From CAIKMD01 sp963729935 (GTDB lineage Bacteria > Pseudomonadota > Alphaproteobacteria > ATCC43930 > CGMCC-115725): 31,312 bases of DNA. The translations under genes and the position numbers were made by a program. Below, one piece after another: positions 15,641-23,515 of this stretch; position 1 is the first letter of the stretch; each line of letters starts with the position of its first letter. Under the pieces are notes generated by a model. That model was given only the letters and a program-made list of their open reading frames with translations, was not told where the DNA came from and searched no databases. The stretch covers positions 1 through 31,312 of the forward strand of contig CAVSPW010000003.1 of assembly GCA_963729935.1 (NCBI GenBank). The letters are read 5' to 3'.

Positions 15641-16639
15641 ACGGGTCAGGTGACGGCGTACCGAAAAGAGATGCAGGTTGAAGCGCCGCGCGACGAGGCC
15701 CCACAGCCCCTCCCGTGCGGTGAGCATGATCGCGACCGCGACCGCGCCCAGCAGGATCAGATACCACGTGCCGTAATCGGCGAGCAGCTCGCGCAAGCCG
15801 AAATAGACGAGCATGCCGATGATCGGACCTTCAAGCGTGCCGATGCCGCCGATCACGACCATGAAGATCACCACGACCGTCCAATCGTTGACGCTGAATC
15901 CCGCCTCGGGCGAGAGGCGCAGCTTCTGAAGGAAGATGAACGCGCCGACCACGCCGGTGCAGGCCGCGGTCACGACGTAGATCATCAGCTTGGTGCGGAA
16001 GGTGTCGACGCCGAGGCCGTCCGACGCGGCCTCCGAATCGCGGATGGCGGTGAGCGCCAGCCCGTGGCGCGAGCGCAGCAAGAGATAGACGATGCCGCAC
16101 ACGATCGCGACGATGGCGAGCGAGAGCCAATAGAGGATCAACTCGCGCCCGGCGCGGTCGGGCGCGATCTGGTTCATGATCGCGGGGGTGAGGCTCATGC
16201 CCGAACCGGCGCCGAGCGGCGTGATCAGGCTCACGCCGAGCGCGAAAGTCTCGGCGAAGACCCAGGTGCCGATCGCGAAATAGGCGCCGCGCAGCCGGAA
16301 CACCGCCACCGCCATCGGCAAGGAAATCGCGGCGGTGATCGGAGCCGTCAGCGCGAGCGCCAGCAGCGGATGGATGCCGAACTGGCTGGTCAGATAGAAC
16401 ATCGCGTAGGCGCCGAGCCCGACGAAGGCCTGCTGTCCCACGGAGACGAGCCCGGCATAGCCCGCGAGCAGATTCCACAGTTGCGCGAGCGCCAGATAAT
16501 AGGCCATCTCCGAGACGAGGCGCATGTCGCCGGGCCCGCCCCAAGAGGGCAAACTCGCCAGCGCAAGCAGGACGAGTATCAGAAAGCCGGCGAACCACCG
16601 GCTTTCCCGCGTCGAACGGTCAACTCGAAAACCGGCCAT
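15638..16639 (-). CDS. livM: Branched-chain amino acid-type ABC transporter permease LivM
   Basis: This 333-residue inner-membrane permease has about eight to ten hydrophobic segments. It carries the LivM loop SVGQQAFVGLGAYA and the cytoplasmic coupling segment RSRHGLALTAIRDSEAASDGLGV, which contacts the ATPases. GGIGTLEGPIIG near the C-terminus is a further family signature. The ATG at 16639 follows GAGGGAT and overlaps the livH stop by one base (TGATG). The open frame upstream of it is a shadow of livH. It is the last gene of the five-gene leftward import operon, and its stop abuts the palindromic element. The imported substrate cannot be read from the sequence; such systems also carry aromatic acids. 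Confidence 0.92.
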   Translation of the reverse strand: MAGFRVDRSTRESRWFAGFLILVLLALASLPSWGGPGDMRLVSEMAYYLALAQLWNLLAGYAGLVSVGQQAFVGLGAYAMFYLTSQFGIHPLLALALTAPITAAISLPMAVAVFRLRGAYFAIGTWVFAETFALGVSLITPLGAGSGMSLTPAIMNQIAPDRAGRELILYWLSLAIVAIVCGIVYLLLRSRHGLALTAIRDSEAASDGLGVDTFRTKLMIYVVTAACTGVVGAFIFLQKLRLSPEAGFSVNDWTVVVIFMVVIGGIGTLEGPIIGMLVYFGLRELLADYGTWYLILLGAVAVAIMLTAREGLWGLVARRFNLHLFSVRRHLTR

Positions 16640-17502
16640 CAATCCCTCGTACGCGGGAAAAGCCCGCTCGGGCGGATCACGAGGACGATCAGGAAGGCGA
16701 TATGGCCCGCGAGAATCTGCCAGGTCGGCGACAAGGCCGCGCCGATCGCCTGGGCGATTCCCAGAACCATGCCGCCGATCAACATGCCCCATAAGCTCCC
16801 GAGGCCGCCGATGATCACGGCCTCGAAGGCGAAGATTAGGCGAATCGGACCCGCCGCCGGATCGAACGTCATGCGGATCGCCATCAGCACGCCGGCGAGA
16901 GCGGTGAATCCCATGGCGATCGCCATAGCCATGGCATAGAGGTGGCGGTTGTCGATGCCCAGCAACTCGGCGGTGCCGGCATCGTCCGAGGTCGCGCGAA
17001 AGGCGCGGCCGAGCGCGGTGCGATAGAACAAGAACTGCAGGCCGGCGATCGCGACGATGGCGACGACGAAAACCAAGAGCGGATAGACGCCCACGGCGAT
17101 GCCGCCGAACGCAAGGCTGTTGGTCTCGATCGCGCCGGCGTGGAGGCGGCGGATATCCGCGCCGAAGATCTGCAGCAGAACGTTCTCGATGATCACCGAA
17201 ATACCGAAGGTGACCAAGAGCGGCGACAGCAGGCCCCCGCTCAGGGTGAAATTGAGAAGGCCGCGCTGCAACGCGTAGCCGAACGCGAACATCACCGGCA
17301 CCACGACGACGAGACTCGCGATCGCGTCGATGCCGGTCGCCTGAATGATGGCAAAGGCGAGATAGGCCGAAAGGACGATGAAATCGCCATGCGCGATATT
17401 GACCAATCGCATGATGCCGAAAGAGAGCGACAGACCGATGGCGAAGAGCGCATAGAGCCCACCCAGCAGCGCGCCCTGGATCAGAATGTTGAGCCAGTCC
17501 AT
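16639..17502 (-). CDS. livH: Branched-chain amino acid-type ABC transporter permease LivH
   Basis: This 287-residue inner-membrane permease starts MDWLNILIQGALLGGLYALFA, the standard LivH N-terminus. It carries GIMRLVNIAHGDFIVLSAY, then FYRTALGRAFRATSDDAGTAELLGI as the coupling loop, and GLGSLWGMLIGG near the end. The ATG at 17502 is chosen because AGAGGACGAG precedes it. The frame is open further upstream, but that part reads as a shadow of livF. It is separated from livF by ten bases and overlaps livM by one base. It pairs with LivM to form the channel of the importer. Confidence 0.93.
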   Translation of the reverse strand: MDWLNILIQGALLGGLYALFAIGLSLSFGIMRLVNIAHGDFIVLSAYLAFAIIQATGIDAIASLVVVVPVMFAFGYALQRGLLNFTLSGGLLSPLLVTFGISVIIENVLLQIFGADIRRLHAGAIETNSLAFGGIAVGVYPLLVFVVAIVAIAGLQFLFYRTALGRAFRATSDDAGTAELLGIDNRHLYAMAMAIAMGFTALAGVLMAIRMTFDPAAGPIRLIFAFEAVIIGGLGSLWGMLIGGMVLGIAQAIGAALSPTWQILAGHIAFLIVLVIRPSGLFPRTRD

Positions 17503-17512
17503 CGCGCTCGTC

Positions 17513-18211
17513 CTAGAGGCCGAAATAAGCGCTGGTGATGGCCGCGCGGTCGAAGCCGCGGCACGAAGCGGCGAGCGCGACGCGGCCCTCCTGCAAACAG
17601 TAAAACCGCGCCGAAGCGTCGAGCGCGCGCTCGATGTCCTGCTCCACGATGACGAGCGTCGTGCCTTCGGCGGTGATCGCGCCGAGACAGGCATAGATGT
17701 CGCGGATGATGACCGGCGCCAACCCCAGCGAGAGCTCGTCGCACAGCAGCAGGCGCGGATTGGACATCAGCGCGCGGCCGATCGCCGCCATTTGCTGCTG
17801 CCCGCCCGATAGCGACGTCGCCGGCAGGCCGCGAAGCTCGCTGAGTACAGGAAAGAGTTCATAGACACGGGCGAGGTTCCAGGCCCCCGCGCGACCGCAA
17901 TAGGCGCCGAGCATGAGGTTTTCCTCGACCGTGAGGCTGGGAAAGAGCTTGCGGCCCTCGGGCACCATGGTGATGCCGCGATGCACGACCTCATGCGCCG
18001 GGAGCCCGCCGATCGCACCGTCATCGAACTCGACCATCGCCTCATCGCAGGCGAGCGCTCCTGCGATCGCGCGCAGCAAGGTGGTCTTGCCGGCGCCGTT
18101 CGCGCCGATGACGGCGACGGTCTCGCCTTCCTCGACCGTGAGGTCGATGTCGAAGAGTGCCTGGAAATCGCCGTAAAAGGCGCGCAACCCGCGCGTCCGC
18201 AACAAGGTCAT
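17513..18211 (-). CDS. livF: ABC transporter ATP-binding protein LivF
   Basis: This 232-residue cytoplasmic ATPase drives the importer. Walker A is GANGAGKT (36-43), the signature is SLSGGQQQ (133-140), Walker B is LLLCDELS (from about 154), and the switch region reads IVEQDIERAL. The PEGRKLFPSLTVEENL stretch is typical of LivF rather than LivG. The signature is canonical here, in contrast with the partner LivG. The start overlaps the livG stop by four bases (ATGA), giving translational coupling. Length and motif order are normal for the family. Confidence 0.94.
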   Translation of the reverse strand: MTLLRTRGLRAFYGDFQALFDIDLTVEEGETVAVIGANGAGKTTLLRAIAGALACDEAMVEFDDGAIGGLPAHEVVHRGITMVPEGRKLFPSLTVEENLMLGAYCGRAGAWNLARVYELFPVLSELRGLPATSLSGGQQQMAAIGRALMSNPRLLLCDELSLGLAPVIIRDIYACLGAITAEGTTLVIVEQDIERALDASARFYCLQEGRVALAASCRGFDRAAITSAYFGL

Positions 18212-18933
18212 GAGGCCGGAATCCCCATATAGACCTCCCGCACGCGCGGGTCCGCCATCACGTCATGCGGTTCGCCCTCGGCCAGAATCTGGCCCGCGTT
18301 GATGACCATCAGCCGGCTCGCGACGGTCACGAGCGCGTGCACGATATGCTCGATCCACACGATCGTTGCGCCGCGCGCGTGGATCGCGCGGATCGTCGCG
18401 ACCAGCTCTTGGCATTCATGGTCCGTGAGTCCGCCGCCGATTTCGTCGAGCAGCAGAAGCTTGGGCCTCAACGCGAGCGCGCGCGCGAGTTCGAGACGCT
18501 TTCTTTGCAACAGCGTGAGCCGGTGTGCCGGCTCGTTGGCGCGTCCGATCAATCCCGTCAGCTCGAGTACCTCGGCGCAGCGCTGATAGCTCTCGCGTTC
18601 GCTCTGGCCTGCGCCGAAGATCGCGCCGACCAGCACGTTCTCGAAAGTCGTCATGTTCGCGAACGGGTGCGGGATCTGGTAGCTGCGTCCGATGCCGAGA
18701 CGCGAGCGCCGATGCGGCGGCATCCGGGTGATTTCGACGCCGCCATAGACGATATGCCCGGAATCGCAGGCGACGTCGCCGGTGATGAGGTTGAACAAGG
18801 TCGACTTGCCGGCGCCATTCGGGCCGATGATCGCCAGCACCTCGCCCTCCTCGACGGCGAGGTCGAGGCGGTCCGTCACCTTGAGCGCGCCATAGGATTT
18901 CGAGACGCTGTCGAGCTCGAGCAGGACCGCCAT
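18208..18933 (-). CDS. livG: ABC transporter ATP-binding protein LivG, atypical signature motif
   Basis: This 241-residue ATPase is the partner of LivF. Walker A is GPNGAGKS (37-44), Walker B LLLLDEIGGGLT (from about 159) and the switch histidine lies in IVWIEHIVHAL. The segment where LSGGQ or the usual LivG PYGQQRR should stand reads RLTLLQRKRLELA (138-150), keeping only the Gln and following basic run. The second half-site of the heterodimer may therefore be degenerate. The family specific IGRSYQIPHPFANMTTFENV is present. The gene starts nine bases after the binding-protein stop. Assignment as LivG is secure; full ATPase activity is open. Confidence 0.92.
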   Translation of the reverse strand: MAVLLELDSVSKSYGALKVTDRLDLAVEEGEVLAIIGPNGAGKSTLFNLITGDVACDSGHIVYGGVEITRMPPHRRSRLGIGRSYQIPHPFANMTTFENVLVGAIFGAGQSERESYQRCAEVLELTGLIGRANEPAHRLTLLQRKRLELARALALRPKLLLLDEIGGGLTDHECQELVATIRAIHARGATIVWIEHIVHALVTVASRLMVINAGQILAEGEPHDVMADPRVREVYMGIPAS

Positions 18934-18942
18934 GTCGACCGG

Positions 18943-20244
18943 TCAGTATTCGATGGCGTGGAACTTGCTGTCGAGCGGGATTTCCGGCGCCGTCTTGTTG
19001 AAGACGATGTGGAGGTCGTATTTGAACCGGGTCCCGTGCTCCCACTGGCCGCCCACCAGCGGCGTGGTGCACACATTCTTGACCGGGTTCGTCGGTCCGC
19101 CTTTCCAAGTGATCGGCCCGACCAGGGAGTGATAATCGGTTGTGGCGATCGCGTCGCGGATCGAGGCCGCGTCGAGCTTCTTTGCCCGCTTCAACGCGTC
19201 CACTGCGAGTTCGAGGCAGGCGTGTTTGAAGCCGATCGGCTGGGTCCATTGCTTGCCGGTCGCGGCCGTATAGGCGTCGCAGAATTGCTGCGCCGTCTGC
19301 CCGGTCAAACCCGATTTGAACGGGTGGTGCGCCGACCACCAGATCTCGGTCGTCAGGCCGGCGCCGCGCGAGCCCAGTGCTTCGACCGCCGACGGGAAGA
19401 GGAGCGCCTTGGGCGGCGTCACGATCTTGGGCCGGTAACCCTGCTGGGCGCATTGGGTCCAGAAGGTGACGAATTGCGGCGGGTTGAAAATGCCGCAGCA
19501 GATATCCGCGTTGGCTTCCTTGAGCTTGGTGATCTGCGCCGTGAAATCGTCGCTCAAGGGCGGATAGAGGCCGAGATCGCGGACATCGAATCCGCCCGAC
19601 CGGAACATCGGCGGCAAGCCGTTCTTGTCGTCATTGGCCGCGATGCCGTCCGGGTCATTGGTGAACATCACGCCCGCGATCTTATTGGTCGGCAAAGTCG
19701 CCCACATCTGGGAAAAGAGGTGACCGAACTGGTCGAAGCCCCAGAAGAAGTGATAGGTCCAGTCGAATCCCTTCGCCGGATTGCCTTTGCGGCCGAAGAA
19801 CCACGATTCCCACGGGTCGTCGGCGGTGATGCAGGGCACGCCGTTCAACTCGCACTGATCGGATACCGGGTTGACGGTGTCGGAAGTCGAGGAGGCGACC
19901 ATGATGTCGACCCGGTCGTTGTTGATCAGCTGGGCCGCGACTTCGGACGCGCGGTTTGGGTTCGACTGGCTGTCCCGGTAGACGATCTCGACCGGATGCT
20001 GCTCGCCGGCAATGCCGATGCCGCTGGCGAGCGCCTTGCGCACCTCGCCGAGCACCCAATTATCGGCTTCGCCGAAGGCGGCGATCGGCCCGGTTTGCGG
20101 GCTCACCATGCCGATCTTGACGGTGCGGCCGGCGGCGCGGGCCGCGCTTGTCAGCAGACGGGGCGCGGCAAGCGCGCCCGCGGCACCGACCCCCAAGGTC
20201 TTGATGAGTTTACGACGTGACAGGTCTTCGCGATCGCCGGCCAT
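18943..20244 (-). CDS. Tat-exported branched-chain amino acid-type substrate-binding protein
   Basis: This 433-residue periplasmic receptor heads the liv operon. Residues 9-14 (SRRKLIKTLG) are a twin-arginine signal followed by an Ala-rich hydrophobic stretch ending near AARAAG, so it is exported folded. The mature part begins TVKIGMVSPQTGPIAAFGEAD, a standard Peripla_BP_6 start. It is longer than typical LivK (about 370). Several Cys residues (QCELNGVPC, ICCGIF, TQCAQQG, HACLELA) are unusual for this class and could explain Tat export through folding or disulphide needs. GGGAGGG precedes the ATG at 20244. The next gene upstream is unrelated, so the promoter should lie in 20245-20487, where I see no clear operator. 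Confidence 0.9.
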   Translation of the reverse strand: MAGDREDLSRRKLIKTLGVGAAGALAAPRLLTSAARAAGRTVKIGMVSPQTGPIAAFGEADNWVLGEVRKALASGIGIAGEQHPVEIVYRDSQSNPNRASEVAAQLINNDRVDIMVASSTSDTVNPVSDQCELNGVPCITADDPWESWFFGRKGNPAKGFDWTYHFFWGFDQFGHLFSQMWATLPTNKIAGVMFTNDPDGIAANDDKNGLPPMFRSGGFDVRDLGLYPPLSDDFTAQITKLKEANADICCGIFNPPQFVTFWTQCAQQGYRPKIVTPPKALLFPSAVEALGSRGAGLTTEIWWSAHHPFKSGLTGQTAQQFCDAYTAATGKQWTQPIGFKHACLELAVDALKRAKKLDAASIRDAIATTDYHSLVGPITWKGGPTNPVKNVCTTPLVGGQWEHGTRFKYDLHIVFNKTAPEIPLDSKFHAIEY

Positions 20245-20487
20245 GGCTTTGCCCTCCCTGAGATTATTGGGGCAACTCTATCGGTGCCGGGTGGGGGCTG
20301 GCAATCGTCGTCGTTCGTTTGCGGGGGGACCGGTTTGCCCGGCGCGGCGCAAGCAGGGGGCTCGGGCCCGGCATTCGTCGCTGACCGCTTGCTGCCGAAT
20401 GCCCCAGCGATCGAGAGGTAAGGCCCGTCTTACCGGAGTATCGACCGTTTCACAGGGCGAAGGTCAGCATTGGCCGGCACGAGCCTA

Positions 20488-21060
20488 TCACACGGCGTTC
20501 TTCGCGTGGCTTTTCTCCGCCTTGGTCAGATAGAGCGCAATCTGTTTCAGATGCAGACGTTGTTCGGCGGCGAGACGGCGCAATTCCAGGAGGGACATGA
20601 CCTGGCGCGACAGAGCGGTCAAGGCGCGCGTCTGACCTTCCGTCAGTTGTCGCGGTACGCGGTCGATCACGCACAAAGTGCCCAGCGCCTGGTTGTCCGG
20701 CGTGACGAGCGGCGCGCCGAAATAGAAACGGACATTGGGCGGGCCGAAGACGAGCGGGTTTTTCGCGAAGCGCTCATCGGCCAGGGCATCCGGGACGACG
20801 AAGCAGCTCTCTGGGCTCAGTATGGCGTGGGCGCAAAAGGCAAGCTCTCGCGGCGTTTCCGAAACATCGAGGCCGACCTTCGATTTGAACCACTGGCGCT
20901 TACTGTCGACCAGGCTGATCAGCGCGATCGGCGACTGAGCAATGTAAGCCGCGATCTCGGTCAGGTCGTCATAAGCTTGCTCGGCGATCGTATCGAGTAT
21001 GTCATACTGATGGAGAGCCTTGACGCGCGCAGGCTCGTTTTCGGGCAATTTCGCGTTCAC
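20488..21060 (-). CDS. Stand-alone GAF domain protein
   Basis: This 190-residue protein has a GAF domain covering about residues 25-150 (DDLTEIAAYIAQSPIALISLVDSKRQWFK; FYFGAPLVTPDNQALGTLCVID) and then a helical tail (LLELRRLAAEQRLHLKQIALYL) that looks like a coiled-coil linker. The order NEPARVKALHQYDILDT, GAF, helix is the usual N-terminus of alphaproteobacterial sensor kinases and diguanylate cyclases, but no output domain follows. The GTG at 21060 is preceded by GAGGAGGAG at about eight bases and is the only sensible start. Sensing of a small ligand or redox state is possible. Its 5' end and upstream region occur a second time at 22128-22287. Confidence 0.85.
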   Translation of the reverse strand: MNAKLPENEPARVKALHQYDILDTIAEQAYDDLTEIAAYIAQSPIALISLVDSKRQWFKSKVGLDVSETPRELAFCAHAILSPESCFVVPDALADERFAKNPLVFGPPNVRFYFGAPLVTPDNQALGTLCVIDRVPRQLTEGQTRALTALSRQVMSLLELRRLAAEQRLHLKQIALYLTKAEKSHAKNAV

Positions 21061-21190
21061 TGTGCACTCCTCCTCGTCCAGCGCGCCGATGATCTCAGAA
21101 ATGTTTGAAAAAAGGTTTGTCGCATTGTCACGGGTCGCGATGAATGAGATTCACGCAAGCATGTCCGCATCGCAATCGCTTCGGGCAAGC
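21030..21190 (-). repeat. Duplicated GAF-gene 5' region, copy A (intact gene)
   Basis: The first ten GAF codons and about 130 bases upstream match 22128-22287. Over 21030-21133 the match is about 93 of 104 with a single one-base gap. Weaker similarity continues to about 21190. The ribosome-binding site and GTG are kept in both copies. The remainder of the gap, 21191-21372, holds no further gene that I can support. Confidence 0.8.
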
Positions 21191-21372
21191 ACTCAACACC
21201 TTCACGCCACAGGGGGTAAGTAAACCACTTCGACAACTCAGGCTGTGAACGCGCTTGAAATAATTCCGCTCTAGCCTCGTCCCGTTTGCTTTGTGATCTC
21301 GCGGCGCACGCTAAGTTCTCTCTCGTGCGAGATTCTGGGTATCCGCCGTGCGGCCCGGGTGATCGAGTCCGT

Positions 21373-21900
21373 TCAAGAAAGCGAATAAAGATCGGCCTGC
21401 TCCGCGTCGATATAACGCGGTCCGGCAGCGCCGCGGGGCAGATTCGGTTCCATTTCATATGCAGTTGCGCCGAATATGCCGTCTCCATGTACGCCATCGC
21501 CAGCGAGCGGCATGGTGATCCGCTCGCCCTTGCCATATTTGTGGGAAAGAATGAATACGCGGCCGTGACTATGCGCGAATGCGGACTCGACGACGACACG
21601 CTTATGCTGAGCGAATACCGTCGGATATCGGTTCGGAGGAAAGAAATTCTTCATCCGCATGCCGAAGTAGCTCTCGCCGAAGAATTCCTTGATGGCCTCG
21701 CCAACCAGCTGTCCGGTGAAGCCATCGGTGTCCCTGTCGTATTTCCATGACCAGGCGATGGCAAGATCGGGCCCAATCGCAACGGGATTAATGTCGCCCC
21801 TGCCCGGCATCGGTTTTTTGTGGCGGGCGGCTTCCCAGTACATCGCGATGCGCTGCAACTTTGGCGACTCGATCACCGCCAGAAAGTCTTTGAAGCTCAT
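21373..21900 (-). CDS. PAS_5-type PAS domain protein
   Basis: This 175-residue protein looks like the PAS_5 (PF07310) family, small single-domain PAS proteins of alphaproteobacteria. The diagnostic layout is present: YWEAARHKKPMPGRGDINPVAI, then WKYDRDTDGFTGQLVGEAIKEFFG, then FGMRMKNFFPPN and a central strand RVVVESAFAHSHGRVF. No output domain, signal peptide or membrane segment is seen. The ATG at 21900 has GAGGGATG upstream at a longer spacing than usual. It lies on the same strand as the GAF gene, 312 bases upstream of it, and downstream of the truncated GAF copy. PAS plus GAF without output suggests sensory modules that act through a partner. Function unknown. Confidence 0.75.
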   Translation of the reverse strand: MSFKDFLAVIESPKLQRIAMYWEAARHKKPMPGRGDINPVAIGPDLAIAWSWKYDRDTDGFTGQLVGEAIKEFFGESYFGMRMKNFFPPNRYPTVFAQHKRVVVESAFAHSHGRVFILSHKYGKGERITMPLAGDGVHGDGIFGATAYEMEPNLPRGAAGPRYIDAEQADLYSLS

Positions 21901-21906
21901 TGAATT

Positions 21907-22158
21907 TCATCCCTCTGACGGAAGCGGACAATCGCAACCAAACGGTAGGCGACATGGGCAACATCCAGGCCATCGGCGTTGCCCCGGTTCTCTTGTGCTG
22001 CGGTCATCGGGCATTTTGGGAAGCGCCGTAAAAAGCATGGTGCCGCGCCCTCGTTGCCGCCGTCCGCGTGCGCAGAGCCGTTGTCTCCCAAGGCCGGGCC
22101 GGAAACAGGGCAATACCGCGACACGCCCAGGCTCGTTCTCGGGCAATTTCGCGTTCAC
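21907..22158 (-). pseudogene. Truncated GAF-protein gene start
   Basis: From the GTG at 22158 the first codons read NAKLPENEPGRV, against NAKLPENEPARV in the intact GAF gene. After about 15 codons all similarity ends and the frame drifts on through Arg/Pro-rich sequence to a stop at 21907. The GAF domain itself is absent. The ribosome-binding site and start are intact, so a short peptide could still be made. The 400 bases between the PAS and pentapeptide genes hold this relic and nothing else I can support. Confidence 0.65.
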
Positions 22159-22287
22159 TGAGCAGTCCTCCTCGTCGAGCGCGCCGACGATCTCAGAGAT
22201 GTATGAAAAAAGGCTGTCGCATCGTCACGGTCCGCGATCATCGAAATCCACTCGAGCTTGCCCGCATCGCGACCGCTTTGGTTAAGC
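22128..22287 (-). repeat. Duplicated GAF-gene 5' region, copy B (truncated)
   Basis: Copy B matches the GAF-gene start region at 21030-21190, strongest over 22128-22230. It retains AGGAGGA and the GTG start at 22158. It lies just downstream of the pentapeptide-repeat gene stop, with a CCGCTT/AAGCGG hairpin (22273-22289) at its edge. Confidence 0.8.
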
Positions 22288-22300
22288 GGCGCAGCGGCTT

Positions 22301-23515
22301 TTACTTCGGCATCTTGGCTCCGGTGAGAGTGGCCCCCTCGAAGGTCGCGCCGTCGAGATTCGCATCGAGCAGCGTCGCATCGGTGAGCGTGGTGCCGCTG
22401 AAATTGGCGCCGATAAGGTTGGCGCCCGTCAGATCCGCATTCAACAGATTGGCCCCGACGAATTGGGCGCCGGCGAGATTGGTGGACCATGACATGCCGG
22501 CCGAAGAGCCGTCGCTGCGCGTGACCGACGCCGAGCGGAAAGACGTCCGCATCAAGATCGCGTTCGACAGGTTGGCGCGGACCAGGTTGGACCCGTCGAA
22601 AGTGGCTTCCACCAGATCGGCGCCTTCGAAATTGGCGTCTGACAGCGTCGCGAATTGCAGGTTGGAGTTGCGGATCTGGGCTTTCGCGAGGTTGGCCCCG
22701 GGCATGTTGATGCCGCTGAGCTCCATGCGTATCAGCGAAGCGCCGGAAAGATCGACGCCCTTGAGATCGGCCCGCTCGCCGCGCTTGCCCGCCGAGCGCA
22801 CCCACTCCCCGTGCATCGTGAGCGTGTCCAGGAGCGCTTGCATGTTGTGCTCGCGCGCCACCGCCTCGAGGTCGATTCCGCCATCGGCGAGATTCACCCC
22901 GTCGAGGACGGCGTGAGCCAGTCTCGTTCCATCGAATTTGGTGCCCTGGACATTGGATCTGCTGAGATCGGCGCGGGTCAGATCCGCATTGCTCAAATCC
23001 GCGCCCGACAGATCGCATTCCCGGAGCTCGGTACCGATCAGCTTCGCGTTCCGCGGATCCGCGCCGGTGAATATGGCGCCGTGGATCCGGGCGCCCGACA
23101 GATCGACGCCCTGCATCCGGGCGTTGGTGAAATCGACGCCGCCCTGACCGGCAGTGCCGCGCTCCACTCCCATGAGCTTGCCCGGGCGCAGATCGCCCAG
23201 CCGCAGGCTCGCCTCGGTCATGCGCGCGCCGCGAAAACTGGAGCCGCGCATATCGGCCGCGTTCATTTCGGCACGGCGGAGGTCCGCGCCGCTAAAATCG
23301 ACCGCGTATAAATCGGCCTCGGCCAGACGGGCCCCCGCCAGCATGGCCATCGACATATTCGCGCCGGTCAGGATCGCGCGGCGCAAATCCATCGCCGTCA
23401 AGTCGACTCCCTGCAGGTCGATCTCGTGCCGGTTGAATCGGATGCCGCCGCGCCGTTGGCCGAGCCACGCGGCGTGCAGCTGTAGGCTTTGCTGCAGTTT
23501 TATCGCCGCGACCAC
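22301..23515 (-). CDS. Pentapeptide-repeat protein with two solenoid segments
   Basis: This 404-residue protein is built mostly of A(D/N)LxG-type pentapeptide repeats, which fold into a right-handed quadrilateral beta-helix. Examples are ADLSNADLTRADLSR and ANLLNADLTGANLIGANF. There are two blocks, about residues 33-212 and 250-404. Each is preceded by a similar helical cap: LQQSLQLHAAWLGQRRGG with DLQGVDL (8-40), and MQALLDTLTMHGEWVRSAG with DLKGVDL (225-256). No signal peptide or membrane span is seen. The start is a GTG at 23515, because no ATG exists in frame before the upstream stop, and its ribosome-binding site is weak. Pentapeptide proteins can bind gyrase or act as scaffolds, but nothing here decides the role. 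Confidence 0.88.
   Translation of the reverse strand: MVAAIKLQQSLQLHAAWLGQRRGGIRFNRHEIDLQGVDLTAMDLRRAILTGANMSMAMLAGARLAEADLYAVDFSGADLRRAEMNAADMRGSSFRGARMTEASLRLGDLRPGKLMGVERGTAGQGGVDFTNARMQGVDLSGARIHGAIFTGADPRNAKLIGTELRECDLSGADLSNADLTRADLSRSNVQGTKFDGTRLAHAVLDGVNLADGGIDLEAVAREHNMQALLDTLTMHGEWVRSAGKRGERADLKGVDLSGASLIRMELSGINMPGANLAKAQIRNSNLQFATLSDANFEGADLVEATFDGSNLVRANLSNAILMRTSFRSASVTRSDGSSAGMSWSTNLAGAQFVGANLLNADLTGANLIGANFSGTTLTDATLLDANLDGATFEGATLTGAKMPK

Noticed and set aside
18265..20220. A 651-codon rightward frame over the liv operon
   Set aside because: It is rich in Arg, Ala, Gly and Asp as expected for a GC-rich shadow. The leftward genes have clear domains.
21057..21125. A 22-codon leader frame ending in GTGA at the GAF start
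   Set aside because: Its codon changes against copy B fall at second positions and alter residues, so the GAF frame is the better-conserved one.
21897..22124. A 75-codon leftward frame whose stop overlaps the PAS start as ATGA
   Set aside because: The overlap is suggestive, but the sequence is low-complexity, resembles no family I know, and starts inside the truncated GAF copy.
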